Source of the DNA: Alentia gelatinosa
Taxonomy: Eukaryota > Annelida > Polychaeta > Phyllodocida > Polynoidae
Direction: 5' to 3'
Assembly (NCBI GenBank): GCA_950022655.1
Contig: OX465580.1
Location: 124,355,016 to 124,419,015 of the forward strand
DNA length: 64,000 bases
The notes under the pieces: model-generated
Seen by the model: the letters and a program-made list of their open reading frames with translations, nothing else
What the model was told of the DNA's origin: nothing
Database searches by the model: none
Made by a program: the position numbers and the translations under genes
In this document: positions 24,499 to 36,422 of the stretch, in pieces
Position numbering within the stretch: position 1 is the stretch's first letter
Layout: each line of letters starts with the position of its first letter

Positions 24499-25959
24499 CT
24501 TGCACTGTTATCCAGTATTCTCACCTCATCCTTTTTTTGTATAAATGTATTACATGTATATACAAGTATCGGTAGTTACAGACAACGCCAAATATCTCAG
24601 ATCTTGTCCAACATTATTGCGGTCACCATATAGAACCAACTGTAATCTTGAAATGTGCCCAATAAACAAATAAAAGAAAAGAAAAATATTATATACCTCT
24701 GTGGGAATGTCTCACCTTTACAGTAAAGGTCAATGAATGACTAGTACTATAGATTCTGTACGTCACTGAGTGACGAAAGAATATTCATACTTCCCTCGGT
24801 ACCACGTGACCACCACTGTCATTCTCGTATCAGAAAATGAAAATAAGTGTTTTAATCATTTATTGGTATATACTGTATGGGAGATACTGAGTGTGCCTGA
24901 ATTTCATCTGTTCCTCGATGTTTTGGCAGGAAATATATGCACCTCGTCCTTCGAAATTGGTGAATATTTCTGACCATAACATCTCAGATCAGATTTCATT
25001 CAGGAACACTAACTATGTTTCTATATGGTATTCCTCGCCTACGGCTCGTACCATCGCACTTCAAGCCCACCAGTGTACGGAAAGGGACTCGGTCTGACCC
25101 TTGGTCAGATGCCTTTGGTACCTGAAACACAGCGCTTACAATGTGAAGTGACAGGTTTTCGGGTTGTTGATAATTACCATTCACCTCACGATGGAAACTA
25201 CGTAAATAAGTGTCACTGTACATTTCACAGTCTGCACACAGCGTGTAGCACCAAGTGCCATCTACTCTGTCTGTAATTGACGTGACCTTTCTCTACGTGC
25301 TACTAGTGGTAGTGGTTCCTCCAATGCATTGGGACATTGCAACATTGCATAGCTCGCTGTTACAGAGGCTTCAGTCATACTCCGGCCACCAGAGTCCACT
25401 GACGTCAGCTCTGGTGGAATCCGATCTGCGCCACCATGACTGCCAATCTCCGAACTGATCTTCCTACTGCCAGAATCTCTGCTAGAAGAGTGAATCATTC
25501 TTCTATCATATCTTTTGTTGTGGCTTTAGTCTCGCAGTACAAGCTATTGTGGATGGAGATTTCAATATTCTCAAAGCCCCTCACTCATGATATCAATTTC
25601 TTTTTTGGGTATTTAGATAAAGGGACCACAAAATCTGACTATGTTGTAAATTATGTAAGCTAATACTGTCTTATAGTGAGTATTCATAGTTTGTATTTCA
25701 CAATATCCAAAATTGTACTCAGCTTCGAGTTATTGCATCGAGCTCTTTTGCCTAAAAGCGATCGGAGACAGAAGTGGTGGCTAATCTATTTCAGTCATAG
25801 GCTCATCCACTTGTGCTATTCCTGCAGAGGCGAGCTTTTTGATAATTAACAACAGTTGCTTGCACTGACTTCGAGTGACCTGAACACAGTTTGGTGTTAT
25901 GAGAAACAACAGCGAAAGTGAAAGCATTGATTTTCTCATATACAGATAGAGATGCCAGC

Positions 25960-26222
25960 CTTCCACTTTTTCATCATGGAAATCCACCTTTTAATTTTCA
26001 GTATATGAAGTTTTTTTCTTTGTGTAAAGAAAATGATATAAATTGAGTCTCATTCACACACAAAAAAAACCAGTTACTTGGGCCTGTCCCCAGATCCTCA
26101 GTCCCATGCTGTGGCTGACACCATGTATTTTCCAAGTTTCTCAGTCTCTCCGAGGCAGTAAATCCCGCATGAAAAATAATTCTACTTTTTTCCTGACCCC
26201 AACTGACATCCCTGTAACCGAC
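25960..26222 (+). repeat. Dispersed repeat ending AACTGACATCCCTG, first copy
   Basis: Shares with 60630-60878 a CAGTATATGAAG..TTTTT opening, TTCACACACAAAAAAAACCAGT, CCACAGTCCCATG-like text, TCTCTCCGAGGCAG, CATGAAAAAT and the ACTGACATCCCTGTAA end. That end also closes the 1-351 family. Confidence 0.65.
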
Positions 26223-27744
26223 TTAGCTTCAATATCCTTACTACCGCCAGTACCACTGCAGTCAACACTGCCAATATTTTCATTCTCTATTTGCATACCA
26301 TCTAAATCCAACTGAAATATAAACTCAGCCTCCCCATACACTGCCTCCGCTATTTTATCTTAGCAGAAACTGCATACAGGCATCAACCCCTACCCTTAGG
26401 TTTGTGGGTACTGCCACATTCACGACACGAGATTAGATGATGCACCATGTGGCCTAAAGAGCAACGAAAAAAAATATTGTCAATCGATCTGATAAACAGG
26501 GCTATAGACGATGTGGATCATAAGTAAGATATTTTCAACGCTCAAGATAAGATATTTTCTTGATCGTTCTATAAGACTGCCTTCTTAATAGACTGCTCTT
26601 TTGAAAAACGAGAACGCATCACAGACAACAATAAGATCAATTTCTATGACTCTTTCATTAAGAATAACAAAAAAAACAAACTATCCCAGAGTCAACTACT
26701 GATATTGCTTTTAAAAATATTAAGAGACCTGGTAGGAACACATCTCCCTCGACCCTAGACTAAAAAGAAAACAATTCCGATATTGCTTTTATAATGTGTA
26801 GGAGTACTGCTGGTCTCCTGCAAGCATACATGTAGCTGGAACGTGGTAAGCACATGGTCACTGCTTGACACCGTCATAATTGAGTCAAATGTCAAAGCAC
26901 ATGTACTGGATGAGTATATATAGCGTATATATAGAATATGGGTGCGTGGAATTGCTGGGTTTTTATACCCGAATATACCTTGCAATGCTATTTATAACAT
27001 ACGGTCGATCTTGAATCATGAATATATATTAACAGAGTAATTTTTATAAGGTATTCTGTTATAAGGAATAATGCCGCAGGGCATGGGCATGATTAGAACA
27101 AAGCCCTTTTGTAGAGATGAGTGTTCGTCGGTGAAGGTGGGTGGGTTCTAAATTGTCCTGCGCGTCTCTGGCCGGCTGGTTGTTTCACCGAATGTCCGCT
27201 AGGGGTGTCCGATGGTTCTTACTCGCCATAGGGACTACCCTAGGGCACTCAGATAGTGTCCCTAGGCTCGCAAGAATCTTTATTCTCCTTCATACTTTTA
27301 CCAAGGTAAGTACTCGGATAATTACCTAATCAAGGTGTAGGCGAGAGGGGGTATTGCAGCTCTACCTTGTAGAATTAATCCGAATTTATAATTCGGCACC
27401 ATACATACCCCAACCCGTAAAACTTCCTTTGGTAAGCTTTTCTTTGCACTATCGTTGTCCCAAAGTCGTGTTGTGAATGACCTTCCCTATGAGAAGCTGA
27501 AATGAGATAAGGTGTCTTACTCTAATGTAACGTGTCACATGTGTGGAGCAGGTAGTCAACCGCCATGCCTCACTAGGTGTGTCGGCTGACATGGTGACCT
27601 TCTGGCAAACGCCCTTTAATTCATCCACCCTACCACCCATACACCTTTCCGTACTGACTGCCACTGTGTAGACAGTTTACTGCTGCATAGCCAGTGTAAA
27701 ATACCCGCCTTATTAGCACAGTACATCTAAAGATGTACTAATAG

Positions 27745-28021
27745 GGAACTGCATCGAGATCCATAGATACTGAAAATACGCCATGAGTTTTGGTTGCGGA
27801 GTAATCACACGAGGCAAAGCTGAGTCAGATTATGTAGCAAACCAAATGAATGGCTATGGATCGAGTGCGGTTCAGATTTAATCTCACCCATATCACTGAC
27901 TAATTGGCTAACACATGTGACATAATTCCCCATTGAGTTTTTTTTTCAAATACTCAAGGGGCGTTGAGTACGAGTTCCCAATGTTATATCTATGGGTAGA
28001 AAATACCAGGGGTGGGGTGAA
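27745..28021 (-). mobile_element. Bipartite hairpin element, minus orientation
   Basis: Read on the minus strand: TCACCCCACCCCTGGTATTT, CCATAGATATAACATTGGGA, the inverted pair TACTCAACG...TTGAGTA, GGGTGAGATTAAATC, then the hairpin with loop ACTCAGCTTTGCCTCGT and end CTCGATGCAGTTC. Arm pairing is imperfect in the middle. Confidence 0.65.
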
Positions 28022-28823
28022 GTGGCCGCTTTGATAACACTGACTATGTTTGGATCAGCAAAGGCCTCCCTCATAATATGGAGAACGTAGACATGTACGG
28101 CATACTCATTTAAACAGAGTGATATTTATAGATCTTCGAGAACCAAATTGCCCCATCTTCTATTTGAGGTATTCTGTACAAGATGGTAGTACGAGATGGC
28201 TGAGTGTGCTGAAACACCTTCTGACATTTCTTTAAATCTAGATTAATCCCCTCTCCTCGTTTACGGTCACCGCAGCAGTTGTCGAGTTTTGTGACGTCGC
28301 AAGGTGCTGCCCACCCTTGACTGTTTCTTCATAGTTCTAAATGTACATATTTATTCCTCAGGAACATCACTGGCGATTAATCCTCATTTTCAGTAGGCTC
28401 CAGTGGGGGCCAGTGTTGAACCTGGATTTGAAAGTATATGTTCGTCTACAAAGGAGCTATGTAGATTTATAAATATTGAGATGGAGGCTATAGTGAAATA
28501 GACATTGGCCTTTGGTCATAGCTACAAGTATTTAGTAGAAATTGTTTGTTTCTCATTCAACTAATTTTAAAGGAGAGGGCCCTGGAGAGCATAGGTTTTA
28601 CTTTAACAGAGATGAGAATTGCCAGGACGAGACTTAAAAATGTGTTAACAACAAAAGGAACAAAAATGTGTTTACAACCAAAACATCCAAATCTTATAAA
28701 GACAGCTTTTCGGGACTCCACAGGACGTTCATCGCCGTGTTTTTTGTTTTTTTTAAACTTTTATTAAGTAAAGGTATCCCTCACCGAAATGAGTTATTCA
28801 GACACCAGTAGATATATTGATGT

Positions 28824-29350
28824 TTATTATCCACCGATTACGGAGTTTCCATAGGAATTGTACAGAGCGCCTGGAATTTGCGACCTGGAGATTCTGGCAT
28901 GTCAGAATCTCCTGCAGGAGATTCCGGAAAAAAAGTCCCATCCAAAATTAGATCTAATCATAATGTTCTTCAAAATAAGTTTATTCAATGTTCATTTGAT
29001 GTCAATTATTTATAATCAGTTGCAATGATCTCATTTACCATCAGAAATCACTGTCTTAAAACGTTTTGCAGACCAAAAACACAGAAACATAGCGAATTAA
29101 CCCCATGCTTGAAAGTACTGTGGCATTATGGTGTAATCTGGAATTACATGCACTTTTTATTGCAATAGATTTATTAATCCTACAGGTGGATAATAAATAC
29201 AATAACGACTGGTTTTAATTACGAGTGTCCGCAATCTCCTCATAGTTGAGGACGTAATATCCTCGCTAATCGCTTGGATATTACTACGCTCGGTTATTAC
29301 TACTCGGAGATTACGGCAACTCGTAAACAAAACCAGCCATTATTGTGTAT
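28824..29350 (+). mobile_element. Bipartite hairpin element, word AATCTCC
   Basis: Body from TTATTATCCACC (28824) to GGTGGATAATAA (~29181), hairpin to 29350 with loop TATCCTCGCTAATCGCTTGG. GGAGATTCTGGCATGTCAGA is the start of a perfect inverted pair in the body; arms carry AATCTCC and GGAGATTACGG. Homologous to the element at 0.5-1.05 kb. Confidence 0.75.
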
Positions 29351-29511
29351 TTAATGTACATAGGACTCCAACATAAATTTCTGCAAAAGTACATAGTATA
29401 TGGAGAGGAAAAACAGAAGGAAAAAAAGCAACACAATGGGACGAAAGGACCAAATGAGTCAATGTGACCAATTCAAGTACTATTAACACATGGGTATTTA
29501 CCCGGGGTTGG

Positions 29512-30205
29512 CCAACGTCCAGTGTAGCTACACACCAAGTAGTGATGTCTCACTAATGTCCACTGTAGCTACACACCAAGTAGTGATGTCTCACTAATGT
29601 CCAGTGTAGCTGCACACCAAGTAGTGGTGTCTCACTAATGTCCACTGTAGCTACACACCAAGTAGTGATGTCTCACTAATGTCCAGTGTAGCTGCACACC
29701 AAGTAGTGGTGTCTCACTAATGTCCAGTGTAGCTACACACCAAGTAGTGATGTCTCACTAATGTCCACTGTAGCTGCACACTTAGTAGTGGTGTCTCACT
29801 AATGTCCAGTGTAGCTGCACACCAAGTAGTGGTGTCTCACTAATGTCCAGTGTAGCTACACACCAAGTAGTGATGTCTCACTAATGTCCACTGTAGCTGC
29901 ACACTAAGTAGTGATGTCTCACTAATGTCCAGTGTAGCTGCACACTAAGTAGTGGTGTCTCACTAATGTCCACTGTAGCTGCACACTAAGTAGTGGTGTC
30001 TCACTAATGTCCAGTGTAGCCCTACACTAAGTAGTGGTGTCTCACTAATGTCCACTGTAGCTACACACCAAGTAGTGATGTCTCACTAATGTCCAGTGTA
30101 GCTGCACACCAAGTAGTGGTGTCTCACTAATGTCCACTGTAGCTACACACCAAGTAGTGATGTCTCACTAATGTCCAGTGTAGCTGCACATCAGGTAGTG
30201 ATGCT
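29512..30205 (+). repeat. 41-bp minisatellite, about 17 copies
   Basis: Unit TGTCCASTGTAGCTRCACAC + CAAGTAGTGRTGTCTCACTAA, 41 bp, repeated about 17 times head to tail. Variants (CAGTG/CACTG, TAC/TGC, ACC/ACT, GTGATG/GTGGTG) are shuffled, with some runs suggesting two-unit blocks. No spacers between units. Confidence 0.92.
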
Positions 30206-30268
30206 CATGGCGGTCAAATACACCTCCTTCCTGGTTGTCCTCACACATCTTTGAAGAAGGTGTTGACC

Positions 30269-30472
30269 AGGGGTCCGTTGAATAATCTAGGCTCGTACAT
30301 GAAGACCCCTATCTGTACCTCGTACGAGGGTTATCGTTTAATAAGACAATATTAATCATCCATAAGGTCGTCCATGAGTGTTGAATAAAGTTGACCCACA
30401 TCGTCCCTAGGTCTCTCTATAGCATGCAGAAAAGGGTCTATTTGTAGTATCCTAGATTATTAAACGGCCCCC
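30269..30472. mobile_element. GGGGTCCGTTGAATAATCTAGG MITE, complete
   Basis: A 204-bp element with ends GGGGTCCGTTGAATAATCTA and TAGATTATTAAACGGCCCC. Conserved interior: GTTGAATAAAGTTGACCCAC. Non-coding. Confidence 0.75.
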
Positions 30473-30473
30473 A

Positions 30474-30656
30474 GGGGTCCGTTGAACAATCTAGGCTCGT
30501 ATATGTAGACACGTTTCTGTACCTCGTACAAGGGTTACGGTTTGATAATATTTAGGTCCGTTCGCTGAGACAGTATTAGCCATCCTTAAGGTCATCCAGA
30601 AGTGGTGAATAAAGTTGACCCACATCGTCCCCGGGTCTCCCAGGCGTCCAGAAAAG
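30474..30656. mobile_element. GGGGTCCGTTGAA MITE, truncated at its right end
   Basis: Begins GGGGTCCGTTGAACAATCTA directly after the previous copy and is lost after CAGAAAAGG at about 30656, so the two lie in tandem. Confidence 0.7.
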
Positions 30657-31149
30657 GTGACTTACTTAAGACCATTACCCACTGTACGATTCCGGAACAT
30701 GGATGTTCCTTTGTCTGAGACAAAGGAACAGTCTTAAGTCTCAGGCCAGGCCCCTGGGGGGTGTTGCATAAACCGGGAACGAACGCTAAAACCATAACGA
30801 AAATGTATAACGAACGTTAGTGATGCATAAAGAACGAATTGTAATGTCATATACCAACAACGAACGTTAATCTTCAAAACGCCAAAAATTGAGGTGCATA
30901 AAAACCTTTCGTTGTTTTATCGTACGTTGTGGTTTCGTTCGTTAACTTTCGTATGTCGTGTTGCATAAGGACAAATCGACCGGCAAATATTTATCGTTCG
31001 TTAATTCGGAAATTCGTGAGACAATTCGTGTTGCATTTAAACAATTTTACCCTTCCCAAAGTGAACCAAAGTGGCAACAAAGAACGATAACCCCGGACAA
31101 GTCAGGAGTTGTCGTAGTTTGAAATTTTTTCAAACAAACCGCCCAAAAC

Positions 31150-31225
31150 TTATCTGCCACCCTGCCTACCTGTCTGCCACCCTGCCTGCCTGCCTGCATG
31201 CCTACCTCACTGCCTCACTGCCTCA

Positions 31226-31262
<37 letters not shown>

Positions 31263-32606
31263 TCCCTCCCTGCCTCCCTGCCTCCTTCCCTCCCTGTCAC
31301 ACTGCCTGCCTGCCTGCTTGCCTGCCTGCATCCCTCTCTGCCTCCCTGCCTGCCTACCTGCCTCCTTTCCTCCTTGTCTCCCTGCCTGCCTGCCGGCCTG
31401 CTTGCCTGCCTCCATGCCTGACTCCATGTCTCCCTCTCTGCCTCATGGAGGGAAGGAGGCTGCCTGCCTGCCTGCCTGCATCCCTACCTGACTGCCTCCC
31501 TGCCTGCCTGCCTCCCTACCTACCTACCTCCTTTACTCCCTGTCTCCCTGCGTGCCTGCGTGCCTGCGTGCCTCCATACCTCCCTGCCTGCCTGCATGCC
31601 TACCTGACTGCCTGCCTGCCTGCCTGCCTCCCTACCTACCTACCTCCTTTACTCCCTGTCTCCCTGCTTGCCTGCCTGCCTGCCTCCCTGCATGCCTACC
31701 TGCCTGCCTCACTGCCTGCCTGCCTGCCTCTTGGAGGGAAGGAGGCTGCCTGCCTGCCTGCCTGCCTCCTTTCCTCCCTGTCTCCCTGCCTGCCTGCCTG
31801 CTTGCCTGCCTGCCTGCCTGCCTGCATGCCTACCTGACTGCCTGACTGCCTGCCTGATTGCCTACCTGACTGCCTGACTGCCTGCCTGCCTTACTGCCTG
31901 CCTGCCTCCCTCCCTCCCTGCCTCCCTGCCTCCTTCCCTCCCTGTCACCCTGCCTGCCTGCCTGCCTGCCTTACTGCCTGCCTGCCTCCCTCCCTCCCTG
32001 CCTCCCTGCCTCCTTCCCTCCCTGTCACCCTGCCTGCCTGCCTGCATCCCTCTCTGCCTCCCTGCCTCCCTGCCTGCCTACCTTCCTCCTTTCCTCCTTG
32101 CCTTGTCTGCCTGCCGGCCTGCTTGCCTGCCTCCATGCCTGACTCCATGTCTCCCTCTCTGCCTCATGGAGGGAAGGAGGCTGCGAGTGTGCCTGCTTGC
32201 ATGCTTGCGTGCCTGCGTGCCTGCGGGCCTGCGTGCCTGCCTGCCTGCCTGCCTACCTGACTGCCACCCTGCCTGCCTGCCTGCATACCTACCTGACTGC
32301 CTGCCTCCCTGCCTGCCTACCTGCCTCCTTTCCTCCTTGTCTCCCTGCCTGCCTGCCTGCCTGCCGGCCTGCCTGCCTGCCGGCCTGCCTGCCTGCCTGC
32401 CTGCATGCCTGACTCCATGTCTCCCTCTCTGCCTCTTGGAGGGAAGGAGGCTGCCTGCCTGCCTGCCTGCATGCCTACCTGACTGCCTCCCTGCCTGCCT
32501 GCCTGCCTGCATGCATGCCTACCTGACTGCCTCCCTGCCTGCCTGCCGGCCTGCTTGCCTGCCTCCATGCCTGACTCCATGTCTTCCTGTCTGCCTCTTG
32601 GAGGAG
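31150..32606 (+). repeat. CCTG/CCTC-rich satellite with long-range units
   Basis: About 1.45 kb of imperfect (CCTG)n interspersed with CCTC, CATG and CTTG. A marker, TGGAGGGAAGGAGGCTGC or close to it, recurs at about 31445, 31734, 32167 and 32437, showing larger units of roughly 270-430 bp. All six frames are open because the unit lacks stops; Cys-Leu-Pro-Ala and Gly-Arg-Gln-Ala repeats are artefacts. Confidence 0.9.
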
Positions 32607-33745
32607 ATCGAAACGGGCCGGGCCGGGCCGGGTGCGGCCGGGCCGGGCCGGGATCAAACCGGACCGGGATCAAACTGGTCCGGCCGCACCCGGGATAAAA
32701 CCGGGCCGGGATAAAACCGGGCCGGGATCAAACCGGCCCCCGATAAAACCGGGCCGGGATCAAACCGGGCCCGGGATCAAACCGGGCCCGGGTGCGGCCG
32801 GGCCCGGATGCGGCCGGGCCCGTGACCAAACCGGGCCCGTGACCAAACCGGGCCCGTGACCAAACCGGGCCCGGTTGCGGCCGGGCCCGGTTGCGGCCGG
32901 GCCCGGGATCAAACCGGGCCCGGGATCAAACCGGGCCCGGGATCAAACCGGGCCCGGGATCAAACCGGGCCCGGGATCAAACCGGGCCCGGGATCAAACC
33001 GGGCCCGGGATCAAACCTACCTGACTGCCACCCTGCCTTGTTTTGCCCGGTTTGATCCCTGGCCCGGTTTGCTCCGGGCCCGGCCGCACCCGGCCCGACC
33101 GCACCCGGCCCGGCTGCACACGGCCCGGCCACACCCGGTTTGACTCCCGGCCCGGTTTGACCCCCAGCCCGGCCCGGCTGCACACGGCCCGGCCACACCC
33201 GGTTTGCTCCCCGGCCCGGTTTGCTCCCCGGCCCGGTTTGCTCCCCGGCCCGGTTTGCTCCCCGGCCCGGTTTGCTCCCCGGCCCGGTTTGCTCCCCGGC
33301 CCGGTTTGCTCCCCGGCCCGGTTTGCTCCCCGGCCCGGTTTGCTTCCCGGCCCGGCCGCACCCGGCCCGGCCCGGTTTGACACCCGGCCCGGCCGCACAC
33401 GGCCCGGTTTGCTCCCCGGCCCGGTTTGCTCCCCGGCCCGGTTTGCTCCCCGGCCCGGTTTGCTCCCCGGCCCGGTTTGCTCCCCGGCCCGGTTTGCTCC
33501 CCGGCCCGGTTTGCTCCCCGGCCCGGTTTGCTCCCCGGCCCGGTTTGCTTCCCGGCCCGGCCGCACCCGGCCCGGCCCGGTTTGACACCCGGCCCGGCCG
33601 CACACGGCCCGGTTTGCTCCCCGGCCCGGCTGCACACGGCCCGGCCACACCCGGTTTGCTCCCCGGCCCGGTTTACTCCCCGGCCCGGTTTACTCCCCGG
33701 CCCAGTTTACTCCCCGTCCCGGCCTGGCCCGGCCCGGTTGAATGT
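32607..33745. repeat. GC-rich 17-bp satellite arranged as an inverted repeat
   Basis: Left half (32607-33016) is built of GGGCCCGGGATCAAACC; right half (33046-33745) of GGTTTGCTCCCCGGCCC, the complement of the left unit with about two differences. TGCGGCCGGGCC-type units also appear mirrored. The ~29-base centre (ACCTGACTGCCACCCTGCCT and flanks) resembles the neighbouring CCTG satellite. Long open frames here are artefacts of the repeat. Confidence 0.9.
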
Positions 33746-33918
33746 TTTTGTACTGTAGAAAGCTAAGACTTAGGCCTATCTGTTTGCGGTGCAGCCCAGC
33801 TCAGGTGGGACATTGGAAGGTGGCACAATCAGTTGGTTGGTCGATCAGTCAGTCAGTCCATTATGTATCCTATATGTATACATTAAAGGATTCCCATTTG
33901 ACGAAATATACGACACAG

Positions 33919-34127
33919 GTATATCATGTCAATATATCATATATCTATCTCCAATGTATCTATATATTATGTATATATATGTCAACAGATAGGCCTAATT
34001 CTTAGCTTTCTAACGACGTTTTGTATATCATGTCAATATATCATATATCTATCTCCAATGTATCTATATATCATGTATATATATGTCAACAGATAGGCCT
34101 AATTCTTAGCTTTCTAACGACGTTTTG
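33919..34127 (+). repeat. 104-bp tandem duplication
   Basis: Two nearly identical 104-bp copies beginning GTATATCATGTCAATATATC (33919 and 34023). Each contains AACAGATAGGCCTAATTCTT, whose complement lies at about 33757-33784, giving an inverted relation across the satellite edge. Confidence 0.85.
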
Positions 34128-34489
34128 TTTATGAAAATCGCCCTGTTATTAATGACACAATAGCAATTTCCCTTTTTAAAGTTAGAATCATTAGAATGAG
34201 ACATCTCATGACGTCATTGGGGGATTTTCTCGGGATTTCCCGGGGTTCCCCGGGGTCAAACGGGTACCTTGCCTACTTTTCCTTTTATCGTTCGTTGTTA
34301 CTTTCGTTGTATCAACAGACGAACGATAACACAACGATGTGTTTTGTGCAACACAATGAAAAAAGTTACGTTGTATTTTCGTTGTACTATCGTTCCTCAC
34401 CAAAATTTACATGGTTTATCGTTCCCGGTTTATGCAACACCCCCCTGGTACAGAATCGCCCAGTGTGGCACCCCCTCCAGTCCCTGGCC

Positions 34490-35600
34490 TAGGACTAGTC
34501 CTAACCCCCTGCAGGGATGTTCTTTTGTCGCCGACAAAGTACAGGTCCATGTTCCGAAATCGGCACCGACAGATTTATCAACATGTTGATAAATTTTGTC
34601 GGCGACAACGGAGTTTAAGAAATACCCCCCATGGTTTGTTCCGATATCGGCCCAAATTTGTCTTAAGGATTGCTGAAAAGAGTATGCCACACACCGAAAT
34701 GGTCATTCCCGCCGATTTTTACCCCCAGAGGCCGTTTATTTCTCTTTTTTTTATTGGGAATTGATTCGCTTGTATAAATACAATACGGTCTTCAATCAAA
34801 CCCTTTTGAAAAAGTGAAATATATATTTGAGACTTGAGAAAAAAAGGAGAAATTTAGGTATTTTTGAATTATATATCTTATATACATATAAATATAAATA
34901 TTTTCCAATACATATTAACCTTTTGGATTGTTCCCAAATCGGCAGCCAGTCTTTGAGAAAAAAAATCGTATCTCTGTCGTCCAGTGTGTACTGAATTGCT
35001 TAAGACAACTCCTACCACCCCCTCTCCCATATCATGCTGTGTTTATTGCCGTTTGGTGCGGATTTGCCTGAGACAACCTTAGGATACGCTTAGGATAAAA
35101 GGATTTTGTCCTAAGGAAATGAATCGTACAGTAGGCATTCGGCTTTACGATTTTTTCTGACTTACGATTTTTTCAGAGATTTGAGACGACTGATAAAGGA
35201 AAAAGTACTAAATCTTAGTATCTGGGGGCTAAATCTGTGAGCCGGGTTCAGTCTGTGTGTGGCAGGGCCATTTCTCCTCACCCAGCGACTAATTATGAAT
35301 CAAAATCGGTAGGCACCAAGGGGGTATTTCTTAAACTCTGTTGTCCTTGACAACAGAAAGGAATAAATTTCTTAATGTATAGGTCGTAATTTCGGAACAT
35401 CGGACTGCAATTTATCAGCGACAAAGGTACATGTCCACGGGGTGCATTTCCAAATCTTAGGAAAGCTTCTAGAGAGGGGTACCCCACTGACCGACTCAAT
35501 TTCTTGGCCTCGCCTGAGGTTACGACTGTTCTGTTGTCGCCGAGAAAGAAACATTCATGTTCCGAGATCGTACAGTGTGTTATGGCCTTGAGTGATTACA
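34490..35600. repeat. TTGTCGCCGACAA repeats with GTTTAAGAAATACCCCCC ends
   Basis: Two inverted blocks: 34490-34629 ends GTTTAAGAAATACCCCCC, and 35317-35590 starts GGGGGTATTTCTTAAACTCT. Both hold TTGTCG..CGACAA words and TTCGGAACAT. Similar words (TTGTCTGAGACAA, ACGATTCCGGAACATGGATG) lie at 30680-30750, so the 3.7-kb element seems to have landed inside this family. The middle (34690-35300) is AT-rich with nothing recognised. Confidence 0.5.
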
Positions 35601-35982
35601 CTGGGCAGCTGCGCACGTCGTGCAGGGCAGGGCTCAAAGTGCACCAGCTCTCGGAGTGCTGTTTAACGTCCAGGGTACCTGAGCCCCTAAATACCTCACA
35701 ACAGCGGCCTTTTTTTTTAAATTACACGAAAGTGAACGTAACAAGATTGTGATGGGGATGTTAATAATCATTGACATTGCCAATAATGCCAACAGTGACG
35801 TCGACGTTGACACTGATGAGGCATTTGGGCAGTTTCCGTTCGCTCACATGTACAACTGTGGGTATTTGACCGGGGCGTTTAGTTCAACAGTGATGTAGAC
35901 CTTGACACTGATGTTAACAGTGGTTTTGAAATTAATAGTGATGCCAACAGTGAACTCGGCATCGATAGTGATGTTGATACTG

Positions 35983-36274
35983 AAGAAGAAACCAACAAGT
36001 TTTGGTCAAAGTCATCGTTCTCCATGAGTTTGATGCAGAGTGATATGAACAAGGCAATAGCTGAGTGAATATCACATAGCAACAAACGATTTGGAGAACA
36101 ATTATTTTGATCAAAACGAGTTGCTTTCTGTATTTATCTCACCCCTGTACCCACTAAAAGAATGGCTGCTGCACTGGATATAGACCATTGAGAACGGAAT
36201 GCAATACTCGTAGGGGCATGGAGAACGAGTTCCCAATGTTGAGCCAATGAGACAAATATGTAGGGGTGAGATAA
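35983..36274 (-). mobile_element. Bipartite hairpin element, word TTCTCCA, minus orientation
   Basis: Reverse-complement relative of 52491-52784. Body 36134-36274 between TTATCTCACCCCTG and its inverse; hairpin 35983-36133 with loop ACTCAGCTATTGCCTTGT. Arms carry GTTCTCCA and its complement, as does the body (TTCTCCATGCCCC). It splits a degenerate GAT-rich repeat. Confidence 0.75.
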
Positions 36275-36422
36275 TGGTTGATACCTCAAAGCAAGGTAAT
36301 TCAACCCACGGCTCAACACATCCACGTTATTCATCATTAATCATCATATGATGTATGGCGAGATATATAGCAAATACAATCCATGGGATGAATGATATTA
36401 TTTTCTATCCTGTGATGGGGGT

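Larger units (their letters stand above)
30758..34443. mobile_element. 3.7-kb terminal-inverted-repeat element carrying two satellites
   Basis: Ends are GGGGTGTTGCATAAACCGGG (continuing AACGA) and its perfect complement, flanked by CCTGG at 30753-30757 and 34444-34448, a likely 5-bp target duplication. Subterminal zones on both sides hold many AACGAACG/CGTTCGTT words and GTTGCATAA. In place of a transposase gene the interior holds a CCTG satellite, an inverted GC-rich satellite and a 104-bp duplication. Non-autonomous DNA transposon is the likeliest reading; the superfamily is not identified. Confidence 0.7.

Noticed and set aside
29512..30205. Regular repeats that could recall a CRISPR array
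   Set aside because: Units are contiguous with no unique spacers, and the sequence is clearly from an animal.
31071..33766. Many long open frames on both strands (up to ~220 codons, CLPA-, GRQA- and GPGSKP-type repeats)
   Set aside because: They translate satellite DNA whose unit lacks stop codons; every frame is open, and there is no start context or non-repeat protein sequence.
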